From assembly GCA_003344405.1 (NCBI GenBank), contig NOWV01000078.1:62001-126000 (forward strand): a stretch of 64,000 nt of DNA, in the 5' to 3' direction. Below, piece after piece: positions 51,901 through 64,000 of this stretch. The notes below the pieces were generated by a model that saw only the letters and a list, made by a program, of their open reading frames with translations, did no database searches and was not told the DNA's origin. How positions within the stretch are numbered: position 1 is the stretch's first letter; each line of letters opens with the position of its first letter. Source of the DNA: Trichoplax sp. H2. Lineage: Eukaryota; Placozoa; Uniplacotomia; Trichoplacea. Made by a program: the position numbers and the translations under genes.

Positions 51901-54639
51901 GTAAAGATTGAGACCGGAATCTTGAACTAAAAGTAGAAAGTGCAGCTGAGTTTTAAATTATATTGTGATATATAACTATTGAAATGTAAAATAATGTGAT
52001 GCACAATTAGCACAAATTGTATAAAATTTCTGCCTAACAACGCAGTTGATCAAGAGATAAAAGAAAAAAAATAGTAAAATGATATCTTAAGTGTAATATC
52101 CAGTATAAAATAGTCTTTGTTTAGGGAATTGATTTTTTTTAATATTATTGTCTTAAAAATGTCTGAATAAAGTACTGTCAAAATTATTCTACAAAATTGT
52201 TGACCAAGGCATTTGTCGTGTAATAGGATACTGTACAAAGCGAAGTAAAAATTCCATATATCGAGTCATAAATTTTACTAAAAATAAGTACAATTTATAG
52301 CTCTACATCAACACTGAATAGGCAATCAAGTTATGAATACTCTGAAGCTATGATTTAGAATCATATGTAATTTATGGTAATTTTAGCGGAGATATTATCA
52401 TTGCTATAGAATTATAAATAGTATGAAGTAAGAGCAAAGATATTATCGATACAAGTAACGTAATAGCCATATTTCATAGCCAAATTAGCTAACCTTGCAT
52501 ATCCAATCGCGATTTGCTCTAATAAATTGCAATGTATTAGATATACGATAGCTGTAGTTCCGCTGCATAATAATTGGTGAAGTTATAGCATACTAGGGCA
52601 TAAGTTTTATAGATCGACACATTTTATTGGAACTTATCTTCTTCGGTACGCAAAAGCAATTTCGGATTACGACTTTGACTAAATGGGTATCTGTCAAAAT
52701 ATGTATATAATCAGAAATATAGTGTTTGTCATCTTATAGAATTATTCTTATATAATTAATCTGTCGATCGTTATTTCTGCTATTAAAAATTTCGTACTGT
52801 ATTAAATATATTCTTGCACAAGTAAAACTTTTCGTATTGATTGAAAGGCATAGTATTTTAAACTATAAATCTATAGGGATTAATAATAATAATATTATTG
52901 CAGCATCTAGCTGTCGTCGATTCCGATTTGATAACAGCCTGCAAATACGAGATATAAATTTAATTATAATTATTACTGCATTTAAATAAAGTACCGTACT
53001 ATATCCCTGCAGATTATAGACTAAGAAAATATGGCACACATTTGCTCTTTCGAAGTATGAATAAATTATACGTCAATGTTATTACTTCGATTTTGTTGCT
53101 GTATAGAAATTACATCTAGATATTCTGTAATTGATATTGTCGGTAGCGAAGATCTGTTGTTTTCTATAATTGTCCTCATATTCAAAGCATTGTTCAGGTA
53201 CTTGGATATCAGTTGTATACGTTTGTAAGTCACGTTCATAATGCAATGGAGATTTTAAAAATTTTTATCTATTTATGTAACTAGTAGATGAAATGTTAAA
53301 CTACTCTAGTCAATGACTGTAGATATTTATATTATTAATTGTTGCGCTATAGTATAGCTTTTAAAATTTACTAGTAGTAATTCTGTTATCACACATATTT
53401 TTATAAATAAATAATACCACACTTTCATAATTTTACGTGACAGTGAGTAAAATTAATTGATGCCTGCATAGCTAAAAGAACTCTAAATTAATTTGTACTT
53501 AATAGTCTAGGTTTCGTAGTTCAGTCCGAGGAGATAATTGCATTAATGATGGCCTACTGACGAATACGTTATCGTAAGTATTTTAAGCGATGCAGACTAC
53601 GGTATAACAGGCATGATACTGGAAAAGGCATATAGAATTGTAGAATCATTTTTACTCTCATTACAAGGCTCGGGTGTGCTAGGAATGCACTATAAATGTA
53701 TGTTGTAGTACATTAGATCCACCAGTTAGACGTCATAGGTTGAGATATCAGTCATATATAGAGTGATATTTTAAAACTTTGATTTACCTCGAAGTTTTAG
53801 TAGTAGCGTAAATGAGCATGGTAATATCCTTCCGAGAAAGTAATTGACCATTGCTACAGTTTTATATCATAGCTCAAGGTATCGGTCATATCTAGAGATA
53901 GTACGTTTTAAACTTCATTTCATTACCATATTGCGGTAATAACATAAATGAGCATAGTAATATCTTTCGGAGTACATAATATAATTAACTAATAATACCT
54001 ATAAAATAGTGTACAATTTCGATTTTATAGAAGTTCAGATATTGTCGCAAGAATAGCCTAGCGTATCAATGGTTGTAATGACTGGTCCGTTAAGGTTGCA
54101 TGTATCTCAACTAGAAAAGCATTCTTTTGTTATGGTGCAGAGACAGGCTGATTTGACGAAAATTAGGAAAGCGATTATAACGTCAAATACTCGTATACTA
54201 TCTAATTGTAAAAATAGAAAAGTTTATTATACTTAAAAATCAATAATATTTTTATCTTTGTAAAATGATTGTTTATAAATCACCCTTGACGATGAAACAA
54301 AGATGTAACTGAAAAGAATACGTGACATTAAGTTAGCAAATAACGAGTAGAAATTATGGAAACTTTTACACTATTTTAGTACGAATAAGAAGTATAAACC
54401 CAGTCTCAATCACAGCAATAATCCTGCATAACATGCAAAATTAAAACACTTTTTGCATAAAGTTTACAAAGACACAATGATGTAGAAGTACTATAATAAC
54501 GCTAAATATCTTTCATAAGTAAGGACACTTGTGCACTATAATTATACAGGAAATAACGCCTGTAGTCTTGCTGAAGCAATTTGACTACCAGGCTCGAAGT
54601 TATGGTTTAATGTAAGACCATAACGAAACTGTATAGCTG
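48906..54639. other. Very AT-rich stretch, no gene recognised
   Basis: About 5.7 kb with only short frames; the largest (50525-50794, plus) looks hydrophobic because it is AT-rich and has no recognisable domain. The right end should hold the LAPTM4 3' UTR. Long introns or exons of an unseen gene cannot be excluded. Confidence 0.4.
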
Positions 54640-56278
54640 TTACTCATATGCCGGTGGAGATTCACTTAGAAGCTTCATCTTAGAATCTGCTACTGCAGGT
54701 CCCTATGCATAACGTAAAATACGATTCATGATAAGTTTGCATTAAAGGAAGTAATTGATTAAGAAAAGAATTAAATGGGCTCTTATGTTAATTACAAGTT
54801 CAATGTGTCTACTTGCAATCATTCCTGAGATTTAAAATACAAATTGAAAAATTATAATTTTTACCTGCGAATAATATTCCGGTTGCCCACGTAAGTTTTC
54901 GGTTATTTGCAAAAACTTGTAACATTTCCACACACATGTCGCAAAATAAAACTAAATAGTGGTTGGAGTATAAAATTTTGAGATTGGTGACGAATAGCGT
55001 GTAAAGATATGCATGTCAGTTTAATATTAGCCAAATGAGAGAAAGGCTAAGTATATTCCTTATCATACCTTCAATAGATACAGAAATACAGTTGTTCCGA
55101 TGAAAACCCCATTAAAGACAGGTTGGCTAATAGATAGTTCATCTAAATTAAAAGCTTGATATAATTCCTAATAAAATAATAAAAGATATAGGAGATATCA
55201 ATCCGTGTTATTTTCTTAGCATTTACCATTTATTATTTTAAAGAATTAATAACGTTTTTCGCTTCCAGCTATACGAAGTAAGAAGGAAGTTCATGTAAGG
55301 CATAAAAACTGATAATCGCGATACCACCGAGAAGCAATAGATTACAAGTCAAACCAATATCCTGATCAATAGTTTTATTACACTAGCATTTAATACGATC
55401 GCATGTAATTATTTGTTAATATTACTTTAGATTTACCTGTAATTTTAAATGCATTAATCTAAAGTCCGTAGCGTAATAGACCGTGCTAATGGTAGCAAGA
55501 CCCAAATCGAAAACTTGGACACAAAAGAAAGGCAATAGTAATCCGGGCCGGTGCTAATACAGACAAAGCAATTTAAGTATGGCATTTTAGTAAAACTAGC
55601 TGCTTTTCGTTTAACAAAAAGAGCAAAATAAAAGCAGGATCATCATGGAAGAAGTTGCAACGAAAGAAATGCTCTCGTATCGCAGTCGAAGCTATACGGT
55701 CTATAGAATAGCTTGAGCGGCAATTCGGACGATTACATGGAATGCAAAAACTTATTTAAAACTACGACTTCTAAATTAAATCGCTCTCTTTAAGATAACT
55801 ATGACAACAACTGATTACGACATACACTGTAAACAATATTTAGTAATTAAATCATTTTTTTAATCGTCAACCTATACTGTACACTTACCTTTCGAGTTCC
55901 ATGTAATAATGATGCGGATATGAAGATTAACGCAACAGCCAATGTTATAGTCATAGCAGCATAGGCTTTAATAGCAAGGCATCAATGATAATAAATGGCC
56001 AAAAAAATTAAATATTAGTATTTCAGTCAAAATTTGGCCGTATCGAGATTGAGCAAATCAACAATTCATTCATTGGTTTTAGTTGGTGTGTAAGCATACA
56101 ACCGTCAATGACTATACTACAACAGGATCACGTTATACGGTCATTGGAGGCAAATTGTATAAAGTGCCGTGACCAAGCTAGACTTACTCGGAGTAATTTG
56201 AAGTTTTGATTCAATATCGAATAGATCTTTCGCGACTAAAGCATAGATGGTTGCGGCGATGACAATAACATTCAGTAT
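54640..56278 (-). CDS. LAPTM4-family lysosomal four-span membrane protein, first exon unresolved
   Basis: LAPTM4 proteins are small late-endosome/lysosome membrane proteins that recruit NEDD4-type ligases through PY motifs. Exons: 56278-56188, 55965-55889, 55553-55437, 55361-55275, 55167-55069, 54951-54865, 54702-54640, all in phase, about 206 aa (human LAPTM4A 233). Membrane segments are ILNVIVIAATIYALV; the stretch after YAAMTITLAVALIF; the RPGLLLPFFCVQVFDLGLA region; LLLLGGIAIISFYAL; and FNGVFIGTTVFLYLLK running into the family signature CVWKCYKFL (human CVWNCYKYI). The tail ends SESPPAYE, a PPxY motif directly at the C-terminus. Human LAPTM4A has several such motifs; one is visible here. 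The missing start should encode about 25-30 residues, including the family's Cys-rich CCHVRTGT-type stretch, and lies upstream of 56279. Confidence 0.9.
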
Positions 56279-58540
56279 CTACAGCATTAAATATAGAAAA
56301 GTTAGTAAATGGAACACTTACAGGCAGTGTGCTCAATTTCTAAATAATTATATCCCTTTCTTAACCTATTAACATGTACGCGTACAGTATACTCGTATAT
56401 ATATATATATATTATTTGGATCGTATGATAAGATGGAAGCACTAAAAGATTAATACTTAAAACGTAAAAACGGTATCTACAAGTGCCTTTATAAATGGTG
56501 CAACTTAGCTACTGTAACGTCAGAAAATTGTTATTGATAATTAATTCACTTCTTAGACTACTGAGCAAACATCTAGCTGTCCATGACTAGCTAGAAGGCT
56601 TCCTCGTTGTCGAAAACTCAAGGTAGATACAATGTTACGCTATTTCAGATTTTTACTTTCTTGCCAGTTCTCTATGTTGATAATATAATATTATAACGTC
56701 AATAAATAATGATGCCAGTTGACCAAGCTTTGTATACTTATTTCGGCAGTATCAAAGGATTACTGTACAGTACTGTACTTATGAGTTTTACTGAAGCAAT
56801 AGTTGAGGAGGATAATTTATGCAGAAAAGAACCAAATCTACTTTACTCCCTTAGCCGATAAAATATTAAGGGACATGAATTTCATTATTTGGTTGTATCT
56901 ATATCAGAGATTCTATCAATCATTGAGGAAAAATTTCAATGATTATTCATGGGTGTTTGAATTTTTCTGCAAACTATCTGTTTTACTATACATTGCTCTA
57001 TACGGTATAGCTAAGTAAACAGTATAGTACAGTACAGTAGTATTGGGTACCGTAGAAGTAAGACTTGTGCTTGGAGTCTTTCTCCTATTTTCGTTCAAAC
57101 CAGTATCGGATCCAATATGATTTCAAGCATGTTGTGTGTAGTTTCAGGGACTACAAGTAGTTCCTGATAGTAATTACAAGTGAGAAGAATTTTTATCACT
57201 TTTTCTCGATACTTGGAGTCGATCATACTGTTCCATACTGTAGCACTTTCCTGTGTCGCGATCAACTGATCGCACCATTTTTTCATCTCTCATCGATTGC
57301 AAATGGGTAAGGCTGAATTTGATCGAAACGAGTCTGAGGTAGTACGATGTACGATAGATTGAAAAATTTCTATGGAATATGCACTAGCGAAACAGTAGAT
57401 AAAGTAGTAAGATTTTAGATGTAACAATAATTCGCGATAGAAAGAAAACACTGTACTGTATATATAGTACTTTTAGTACTTAATATCGCATGGAAGATAC
57501 CAGCGCTCTATAGTACTGTATACTCTACACTATAGTGTTATATATCAATGTTATTAATATAGTATGGGTCATTGAGTAGATGTAGCGAGTGGTAAGTCAC
57601 TAAGATACAGTATTTTAGAGCTAAAGTATAGTTGAGTAGGTTGTTCGATCAATTCAATGTACGTATAAAGACTATCAATGATATTAATGTAGTACAATCC
57701 TGTAACCATGTAGACTGTATGAGTTGGGTTAAGCCTACACTATGTGATATGTACGGCCTGTTGTCAGAATTGGATGGCAACAATCGAAGGATTACAAAAG
57801 TTACGAGTATACGATCAATCGGCTTGGTCAGAGGCTGTTTGGAATCATGATCACAGGACTATATAGTGTACGTATATTACAGAGATGACTATAAAGTGTC
57901 CAATCCAAGGCAATCCATTCCTTTTTTCTGTTGATACACGCACTGCATCCATAATTTACAATAATAATCATCATAATAATAAATAATGCGTAATAATACC
58001 AAGTACGTTGGAGCTGACTGTTTCTTTCCCTTACTGTAATCCGAACTCAAATCATTCATCGGAAACACTATAGAGTATCATCACTGCGCTGACTGGCAAT
58101 GTACTTTCATCCATAGTTAGTTGATGCAAGAAAAAAAAACTACAGTAGGGATACTGGTTTGCCTTGTTTAACGCATTGCTACAAGTTGAATGACGAAGAA
58201 GAGAACAACAACTACTACGAGTTGAAATTGATTTTTTTTTCTCCAATCTATCGACTGATACACAAGAATTCTCACGTCACGCCACTTACGATATGGTAGA
58301 CTGCAAGCACCATAGTACCAGTGCGCACATTACAGCATAAACAACAGCTCGGTAGCCGTGGTACTTCTCTTAATGCTTGAGAGTAAGCTGGAGGAGGAGG
58401 AGGAAAACTACCAATCTTATCCATTTTGGCCGTTTTCTGATCTCGTTCTTCAAAGTAAAAAACGCTTCTTGCTTGCCGAATATTCTAGTCTTTGCTTATG
58501 TTTTTATGAAACCAACAACGGCCGTGTTGGTATTTATGTG
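56279..58540. other. Upstream of LAPTM4, no exon settled
   Basis: Should contain the LAPTM4 first exon and promoter. Short frames at 56803-57018 (+), 57095-57286 (-), 57632-57850 (+) and 58052-58246 (-) have no convincing family match. The last has a Cys-containing stretch (STRSSCC) faintly like the LAPTM4 N-terminus, but I could not support it. Confidence 0.35.
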
Positions 58541-58750
58541 ACTGTACTACAGTACAGTATGTACAGTACTGTACAGTGTACATGTACAGTACTGTAAGGG
58601 AAAAAGCTACAGTACAGTACTGTACAGTACTGTAGAGGCTTTGATCAAAATTCACCCAGGTACAGTACTGTAGTTTACAGTACAGTACAGTACAGTACGC
58701 CTCGCACGTGATTCTTAGACTGTACTGTACTGTACAGTACAGTATATTAC
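58541..58750. repeat. Dense ACAGT/ACTGT palindromic cluster
   Basis: Runs such as acagtacagtacagtacagt (pentamer ACAGT in tandem) alternate with the reverse complement, giving repeated gtactgtacagtac palindromes. Further clusters lie at 59220-59355, 59670-59760 and 59910-60075. Single copies of the motif occur throughout the window. Confidence 0.93.
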
Positions 58751-58939
58751 TGTAATCATGTGACGAAACGTTCAAGTGACTCAACTAGACCATGGACTGC
58801 ATCACTACGATGGACTACTAGGAAAAATACCTGAACTGGAAACTCTCCTCAGATAGACGGACTTTTCATAACAGACATGGCCGAAGATGTGGAAAATGCA
58901 CTACTATACAGTATAGTACACTGAGTACAGTACAGTCGT

Positions 58940-59768
58940 ACTTTATTTAGAAAAAGAATCAGTCCCTTCAGAAGCGACTGTCAGCATACTAAAGCATTGT
59001 CATAATGAAGTGGTTGACACAAGTTCTTGATCAAATCAGGCCAGGCGTCTGTCCATCCAATGGAGTTTCCAGTCCAGGTATTTTTTTCCTAAAATAATAG
59101 TCCATGTAGTACGAGACTCAACGCTGCCAGCGATCGCCATTACCGGTACACGGGTACAAACCATATTGTACAGTATAGAGTAGAGTGACTTGTTGGCAAA
59201 ATAGCAGTATCCTCGACGGCCTACAGTCTATGCTGTACAATGTACAGTATGTTCACTACACTGTACTTTACTGTACTTTGCTCCGAAGTACTGTACAGTA
59301 CTCTACTGTACTGTACTCTCCACTAACAGAGGGACATTAGTGTACTGTACTGTACATTATTTTAGTTTAGTTTTTAGTTATTTTAGAAAAAAAATCAGTC
59401 CCTTCAGAATCGGCTGTCAGCATACTAAAGCATTGTCATAATGAAGTGGTTGACACAAGTTCTTGATCAAATCAGGCCAGACGTCTGTCCGTCCAATAGA
59501 GTTTCCAGTCCAGGTATTTTTTTTTCCTAATAGTCCATGTACTGTAGTACGAGACTCGACGCTGCTAGCGATCGCCATTACCGGTACACGGGTATAGACC
59601 ATATTGTACAGTATAGAGTAGAGTGACTTGTTGGCAAAATAGCAGTATCCTCGACGGCCTACAGTCTATGCTGTACAGTGTACAGTATGTACAGTACTGT
59701 ACCGTACTCTACTCTCCACTAACAGAGGGACATTTAGTGTACTGTACAGTAAACTATTTTAGTTTATT
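58940..59768 (+). repeat. Tandem duplication, unit about 436 bp
   Basis: The block beginning aatcagtcccttcag occurs at 58957 and 59393 and continues in parallel through gcgatcgccattaccggtac, gagtgacttgttggcaaaat and ctccactaacagagggacat. Copies differ by small indels (an A/T-run and ataat) and in their ACTGT-rich parts. In copy 2 a 61-codon minus-strand frame (59602-59417) stays open, and indels break it in copy 1. It may be a remnant of mobile-element coding sequence, but I recognise no family. Confidence 0.9.
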
Positions 59769-59909
59769 TGAACATCGCTTGATGTGCTCAGTGGGCTCTT
59801 CTACTTTACTATGTAGGTATGCAAGTTTTGTCGACACGTATTTCTTTCTAGTGGCCCGTGCAACATCCAGAAGTAGTATCAAGGAATAAGTTCATCTATT
59901 TTCTAGCCG

Positions 59910-60075
59910 CTTCTACTGTACTGTACTGTACGCTCTATGCCTTCAATTTGAGTTCAATACAGTACTACTGTACAGTGTACACTCACTCACTGTACAGTAG
60001 CGTGTACTGTACTCCATGCGACTTTGACCGTAAAGAGCCACAGTACTATGTACAGTGGACACTGTACAGCGCGGT
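59910..60075. repeat. ACAGT/ACTGT cluster
   Basis: Another field of the pentamer motif, after the 436-bp duplication. Open frames on both strands here are repeat artefacts (Cys/Tyr/Ser/Thr-rich from ACTGT). Confidence 0.85.
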
Positions 60076-60121
60076 ACGGCGTCAATACTGTTGGATATCG
60101 CCTGACCGCCGGTATTGTACA

Positions 60122-60134
60122 CCCCCCCCCCCCC
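60122..60134. repeat. 13-base C run
   Basis: A homopolymer of 13 C, prone to length error. Confidence 0.9.
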
Positions 60135-62607
60135 TACCTGATGACCTGTACTACAGCACAAGTACAGTATCGAAATTTTTCAATTGCGTGCATTTTCCAG
60201 CAGTGACACCCCGGTGTATTACCATATTTGGTGAATGGTAAGTATTGTTCAATGGAAGTTAATTACCTCGGAGATATTTTCCAATCTTATTCATCAATCA
60301 TGATAGAATTATAAGCTTTTGCTTTTGGCAACTTTACTTAACCATAAGATACAGTAGTGTGTACTATCTTCAATTAACAATTTCCATCACTGTCAACACT
60401 CTGTTTTTATGCTCACTTTTACAAATGGTATCGAAATAGCGTAGATAGGCATGTCCAATGGTGCATTCTTTAGTACTGACGTACCCGTACAAGGGGGTCT
60501 GCAGCCAGGGGCTTTTATACGAGTCCCTTTGCTTGTCGTTGGCTCAAAGCAAGACGGTCGTGTGTCCATTTTTTTGGGGGGGGGAGAACGCAATCGCCAT
60601 TTCTTTTACTATTAGTCGCTTCTGAGTGAAGAAAAGAATCACACTGACATATTCGATATTCGTTTTACGAACACGTTCAAGAAGAAGAACTGTAGTAGGC
60701 AGCGCGATAGCTCTTCCACGGCTTGAATAGTCATACGCAATGCACAGTAAAGTGTACACTATAGGGCTGAACATATCGACAGTACTGGACTGTATAGAGT
60801 CAAGATGCAATCATTTCACTCTTGACAAAAAACTTGCTAAACGATGATTAACTGCAGTCTGAGAGATGATAAAATATCATTAATCCAATCATGGATCATT
60901 TCTTTTTGCCTTTATACATGACATTTTATTTTAGACATACTTCATGCAATGTTTGCCACTTGGTATCCATTTTATTTTGTTGTAAATGGGTAGAATAGAG
61001 GAGATACTCGTGGTAATAAAGTGACCATAATGGACTCACTGTCGTGAGTTCTACCTTTTTATTAATAGTGGTCGAAGAAAATCATGCATCCATTTTCAAT
61101 CTTATACGAGTGCCTTGAGCTATGTATAATCATTCCATAATACCCTAAATCGATATTGCCGACTAGAAGCTTCTATCTCTACATATTGACAGCAGCACTG
61201 CCATTTTTCACGCATGAGAGGAAGACAATTACATTACATTGACCGTCATTTGTATTGCAAATGTTGCTTGGCCATTGGCGGTGAAAGATTGTTAGACGCA
61301 AGTTTATCATGTCAGTCTTGACTACGGTAATTGGATATTAGACAGATTGATGACATTGACTGATAGCTAATGCATTGCTGGTAGTATTACTATTTGCATT
61401 ACTTTGACATTGTCCATTAAAAGCAATGATGAAATATTTATTGTACAAGGCTACATTTGTTCGCATAGAATGTTGAATGTTTATACCTCATGCGGAGATT
61501 GATTACTGCAATGCATGTACTGTACTATACTGTAAATATTGCCGAGTTGTACAGTTAGCAGTATCGTTTATTAAAGTAAAGTTTTCTCCCAAATTCCTGC
61601 TGTTACAGTATTTCAATTCTTTTCGTTACGATGGAATATTTCAAAGTTAAATTACAATCATATACTGCCTTGAAAAGAATTCAATTTAGTTTACAATTCG
61701 TCCATTGACTGATTTCATGCTACATTTTAGCAGCTATCATTTATGATAGAATACTGTACGCAAGTTTTTGCGGCATTGCTGCTCAAACTTGGGAGCAATT
61801 GACAATACTTTACCCACCAAGAACATCGATGTTAAGGATTTGTCGTGTTTGCTATTGTAATATGTCTAAAGTATTAGTTTGTTTTACGATATTGTTTGCT
61901 TCATAATTATCCTACGGAATGTGTACTTTTCTTATTTTGGGATTGACAAATGATTTTTTGTCATGTACTTTGAATTCTTTAGCCTAGCAATTGCTCCATT
62001 TTTGATATCGAAAGAATACGTGCAGTATTTTACGGGTAAACCTGAGAATCATTACCATTAAATGTCGAAAAGTTGGAGCGATTGCCAGTAATATCGATTA
62101 TATTACAAAATGTTCTAGGTACGTTGAGCGTGTAGTCGTACAATATATATCCAGACCCCAAATTTTTTCATATTCAGTATGTAATTTCAAAATTTACATA
62201 CAAAATCATTGAAATTTTCATGTACCAGATGCGGTACTACACTAGCATCATTTATTGATGTGCGCATAACACATTACTGATTAACTCGTAGTTTATTTTG
62301 CAAATAAATGACACTTATAAGTATTGAAGTAAATTGGGGGTACCTATGAAACTCACCTATCCATCATTGACTTTATTTAAAAATCAAATACTATCAGATT
62401 CGATGGTATATTCCGTTCGCTATGTTGCCTCGTAGGAGTATTTGCATTACCGCAGTTAATCGTGGTATGAGCTGTGTATTCAGAGAGCTTTTCTGCCTGC
62501 TATTGATTTTTATTTGATCATAGTATTCCAGGCAGCCATCTGCACTCAACAAAGTTATACTTATTCACAATAGACTATAAAAATGGAATATTTTTAGCTT
62601 TACCTAC
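60135..62607. other. Intergenic, no gene recognised
   Basis: Two short minus-strand frames (60393-60593, 60544-60810) overlap and show no domain. The rest is AT-rich without supported exons. Confidence 0.4.
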
Positions 62608-62721
62608 GGTTACGATGGAAGATCTTGAAACTTCTATTTCTAAACGGAGCCAAATTTGAGATATATGAGCAAAGGCGTAGACCATATCTTCATTTGTACT
62701 ATTACAGTAATCAATAATATC
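62608..62721 (-). CDS. Orphan exon-like segment, 38 codons, function unknown
   Basis: Bounded by an acceptor (ttttag) and a donor (gtaggt), it is open for 38 codons in phase 0 and encodes a well-mixed, protein-like sequence, with MVYAFAHISQIWLRLEIEV in its middle. It lies only 225 bases from the oppositely oriented CYRI start codon, so neighbouring exons would have to overlap CYRI or lie in the gap. It could be an exon of an unseen gene, a relic exon, or chance. Confidence 0.3.
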
Positions 62722-62946
62722 CTAAAATGTAAATTGGGGTAGAAACTACAGCATTATACTGCTCATTTAATAGGCTTGTTTCAAGTAAAACAACTTCCCT
62801 TTCACTCCTAACAACCTTTCTAAAGAATTATTTTTTAGAATACTTTATTGTGAACTATACACTAACTTATCTCTATTTATGAATGTAAAGCACTCTGTAT
62901 TCATTTAGATAAGGCATTATACGTATAATGTACTTAGATTTCAGGT

Positions 62947-64000
62947 ATGGGAAACATTTTACGAATTTTCTTTCAAAGCAGCTGTGACAGCAGCGGTTCT
63001 AACCATGATTTATTCATCGATATCCAAAGTAAGCAATCAACAGGTATTTCATGTTCATTTTTGATTGAGTACGGACAGCACTTTTTTATATTTGGTTAAC
63101 TGTTCAAGATGCTTTACCCGACGACGAAGATCAAACTGCATATAATGTAGTCAATGGTGTTCTGGAACATTCGTCACAAATGGTTAATGACCTCGAATCT
63201 TATAAAGGGGCGACTGAAGAGATTCGAGATGCGATCTCGCAGCCCAATAATGACTATCAGCAACGGCAAACTTGGCGAGAAGTCTGTAAATTTGTTACAG
63301 TTTTAAAAAGATTATATGAATATTCACAAGAAATCGGTAGGCTTGTGTCAAATTTGCATTCGTTGCACGGAGTTACACTATAATCTGTACGCATATATAT
63401 ATATACTCGTATAATACATATAAGCGTACATCCAATTAGGAATAGGACATGTTGGTGTTTCAATTTATATATGATATGATATATTTACTAATATTACCGC
63501 TTAGAGAATATTGTTCCACAATTACTGTATCCCTTATGCAGTGGACCACGTACGCCCATAGAGCATTGCCAGAGTCAGCAGGTGAACCTGAATGCTAATC
63601 TAAATAAATGGTTTCAGGATCTAAATCTGTATTTTTACATTAATTTATACGAGTACATTTCTTTACTGTTATCGTTTGGTAATTTTAGAATAAAGCTCTC
63701 ATATTGCTCACATATCATACTTACGACTTACCGTAATCGAAATTATACAGGCTCTGATCAAGCAATTTGCAGAAGTTTTGCATTTTACTCTGATATTTGA
63801 TCGACTAAAGGTAAAATAACTTCCTATTATTAAAAACATCATGCTACTTTCTTTGACCTAATGCGGTATCCTATGATGACATCTACTAAAGTGTTAACTG
63901 ATCAATGATGGTAGATGAAGAATCCAGCAATACAAAATGACTTTAGTTATTTTAGAAGGATGCTACAGAAGATGGTTCAGGAATATCATGTCTGTATAAA
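62947..64000 (+). CDS. CYRI: CYRI (FAM49) Rac1-binding regulator of the WAVE complex, 5' part, cut by window end
   Basis: CYRI proteins bind active Rac1 and oppose WAVE-driven actin branching. Exons: 62947-63028, 63109-63361, 63542-63581, 63751-63810, 63915 to the window end, in phase, covering about 170 of some 320 residues. The start MGNILRIF keeps Gly2, which is myristoylated in vertebrate CYRI. Then come LPDDEDQTAYNVV, LESYKGATEEIRDAI (human LQSYRGAGHEIREAI), LKRLYEYSQEI, ALIKQFAEVLHFTL and MKNPAIQNDFSYFRRML. The last contains the Arg pair (about 159-160) matching the Rac1-contacting R160/R161 of human CYRI-B. The donor of exon 2 (63362) was chosen on phase and on alignment with the human protein. 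The start codon follows tttcaggt, so a 5' UTR intron is likely. Codons near the window end may already be intronic. Confidence 0.94.

Noticed and set aside
58052-58246. LAPTM4 first exon candidate (STRSSCC region)
   Set aside because: Resemblance is limited to a few Cys and Ser residues, and no donor in the required phase was identified.

Overview
This is nuclear DNA from an AT-rich, intron-dense animal genome. Short introns (about 60-400 bases, a few over 1 kb) with GT..AG borders interrupt every recognisable gene except one transposase-like reading frame. The gene set (CC2D1, NUP153, NSE1, LAPTM4, CYRI and an Ig/fibronectin-III receptor) is metazoan. The high exon number (30 in CC2D1, 14 in NUP153) and small introns point to an early-branching animal such as a placozoan or sponge. 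That placement is inference. Three 20-N runs show a scaffolded draft assembly.

Layout. 531-7950 (-): a complete CC2D1/Lgd gene of 30 exons, about 964 aa. 7951-11027: repeat-rich DNA with all three assembly gaps and duplicated blocks around them. 11028-13208 (-): an intact single-exon hAT-family transposase-like frame that has lost catalytic-site residues. 16590-23672 (+): a complete NUP153-type nucleoporin, 14 exons, about 1418 aa. 24812-26446 (-): NSE1 (NSMCE1), the RING subunit of SMC5/6, lacking only an unresolved N-terminal exon; it is convergent with NUP153. 27521-28135: a minisatellite with higher-order structure. 31690-37602 (-): a nine-exon single-pass receptor (signal peptide, Ig, three FN3-like modules, membrane segment, tyrosine-rich tail) resembling gp130-type cytokine receptors. 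37603-54639: about 17 kb with no recognisable gene but two tandem arrays (about 180 and 116 bp units). 54640-56278 (-): an LAPTM4-family lysosomal four-span protein, first exon unresolved. 58541-60075: a field of ACAGT/ACTGT pentamer palindromes with a 0.4 kb tandem duplication. 62947-64000 (+): the 5' half of CYRI (FAM49), a Rac1-binding regulator of the WAVE complex, running off the window.

The genes do not form a pathway. Loose themes are endosome/lysosome traffic (CC2D1, LAPTM4), signalling at the cell surface and cortex (the receptor, CYRI) and nuclear maintenance (NUP153, NSE1). The most interesting items are the cytokine-receptor-like gene, a fifth DM14 domain in CC2D1 made by exon-pair duplication, a decayed zinc finger in NUP153, a possibly domesticated hAT gene, and several satellite-like arrays. 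Exon models were built by eye from splice signals, phase continuity and family resemblance. No alignment was run.
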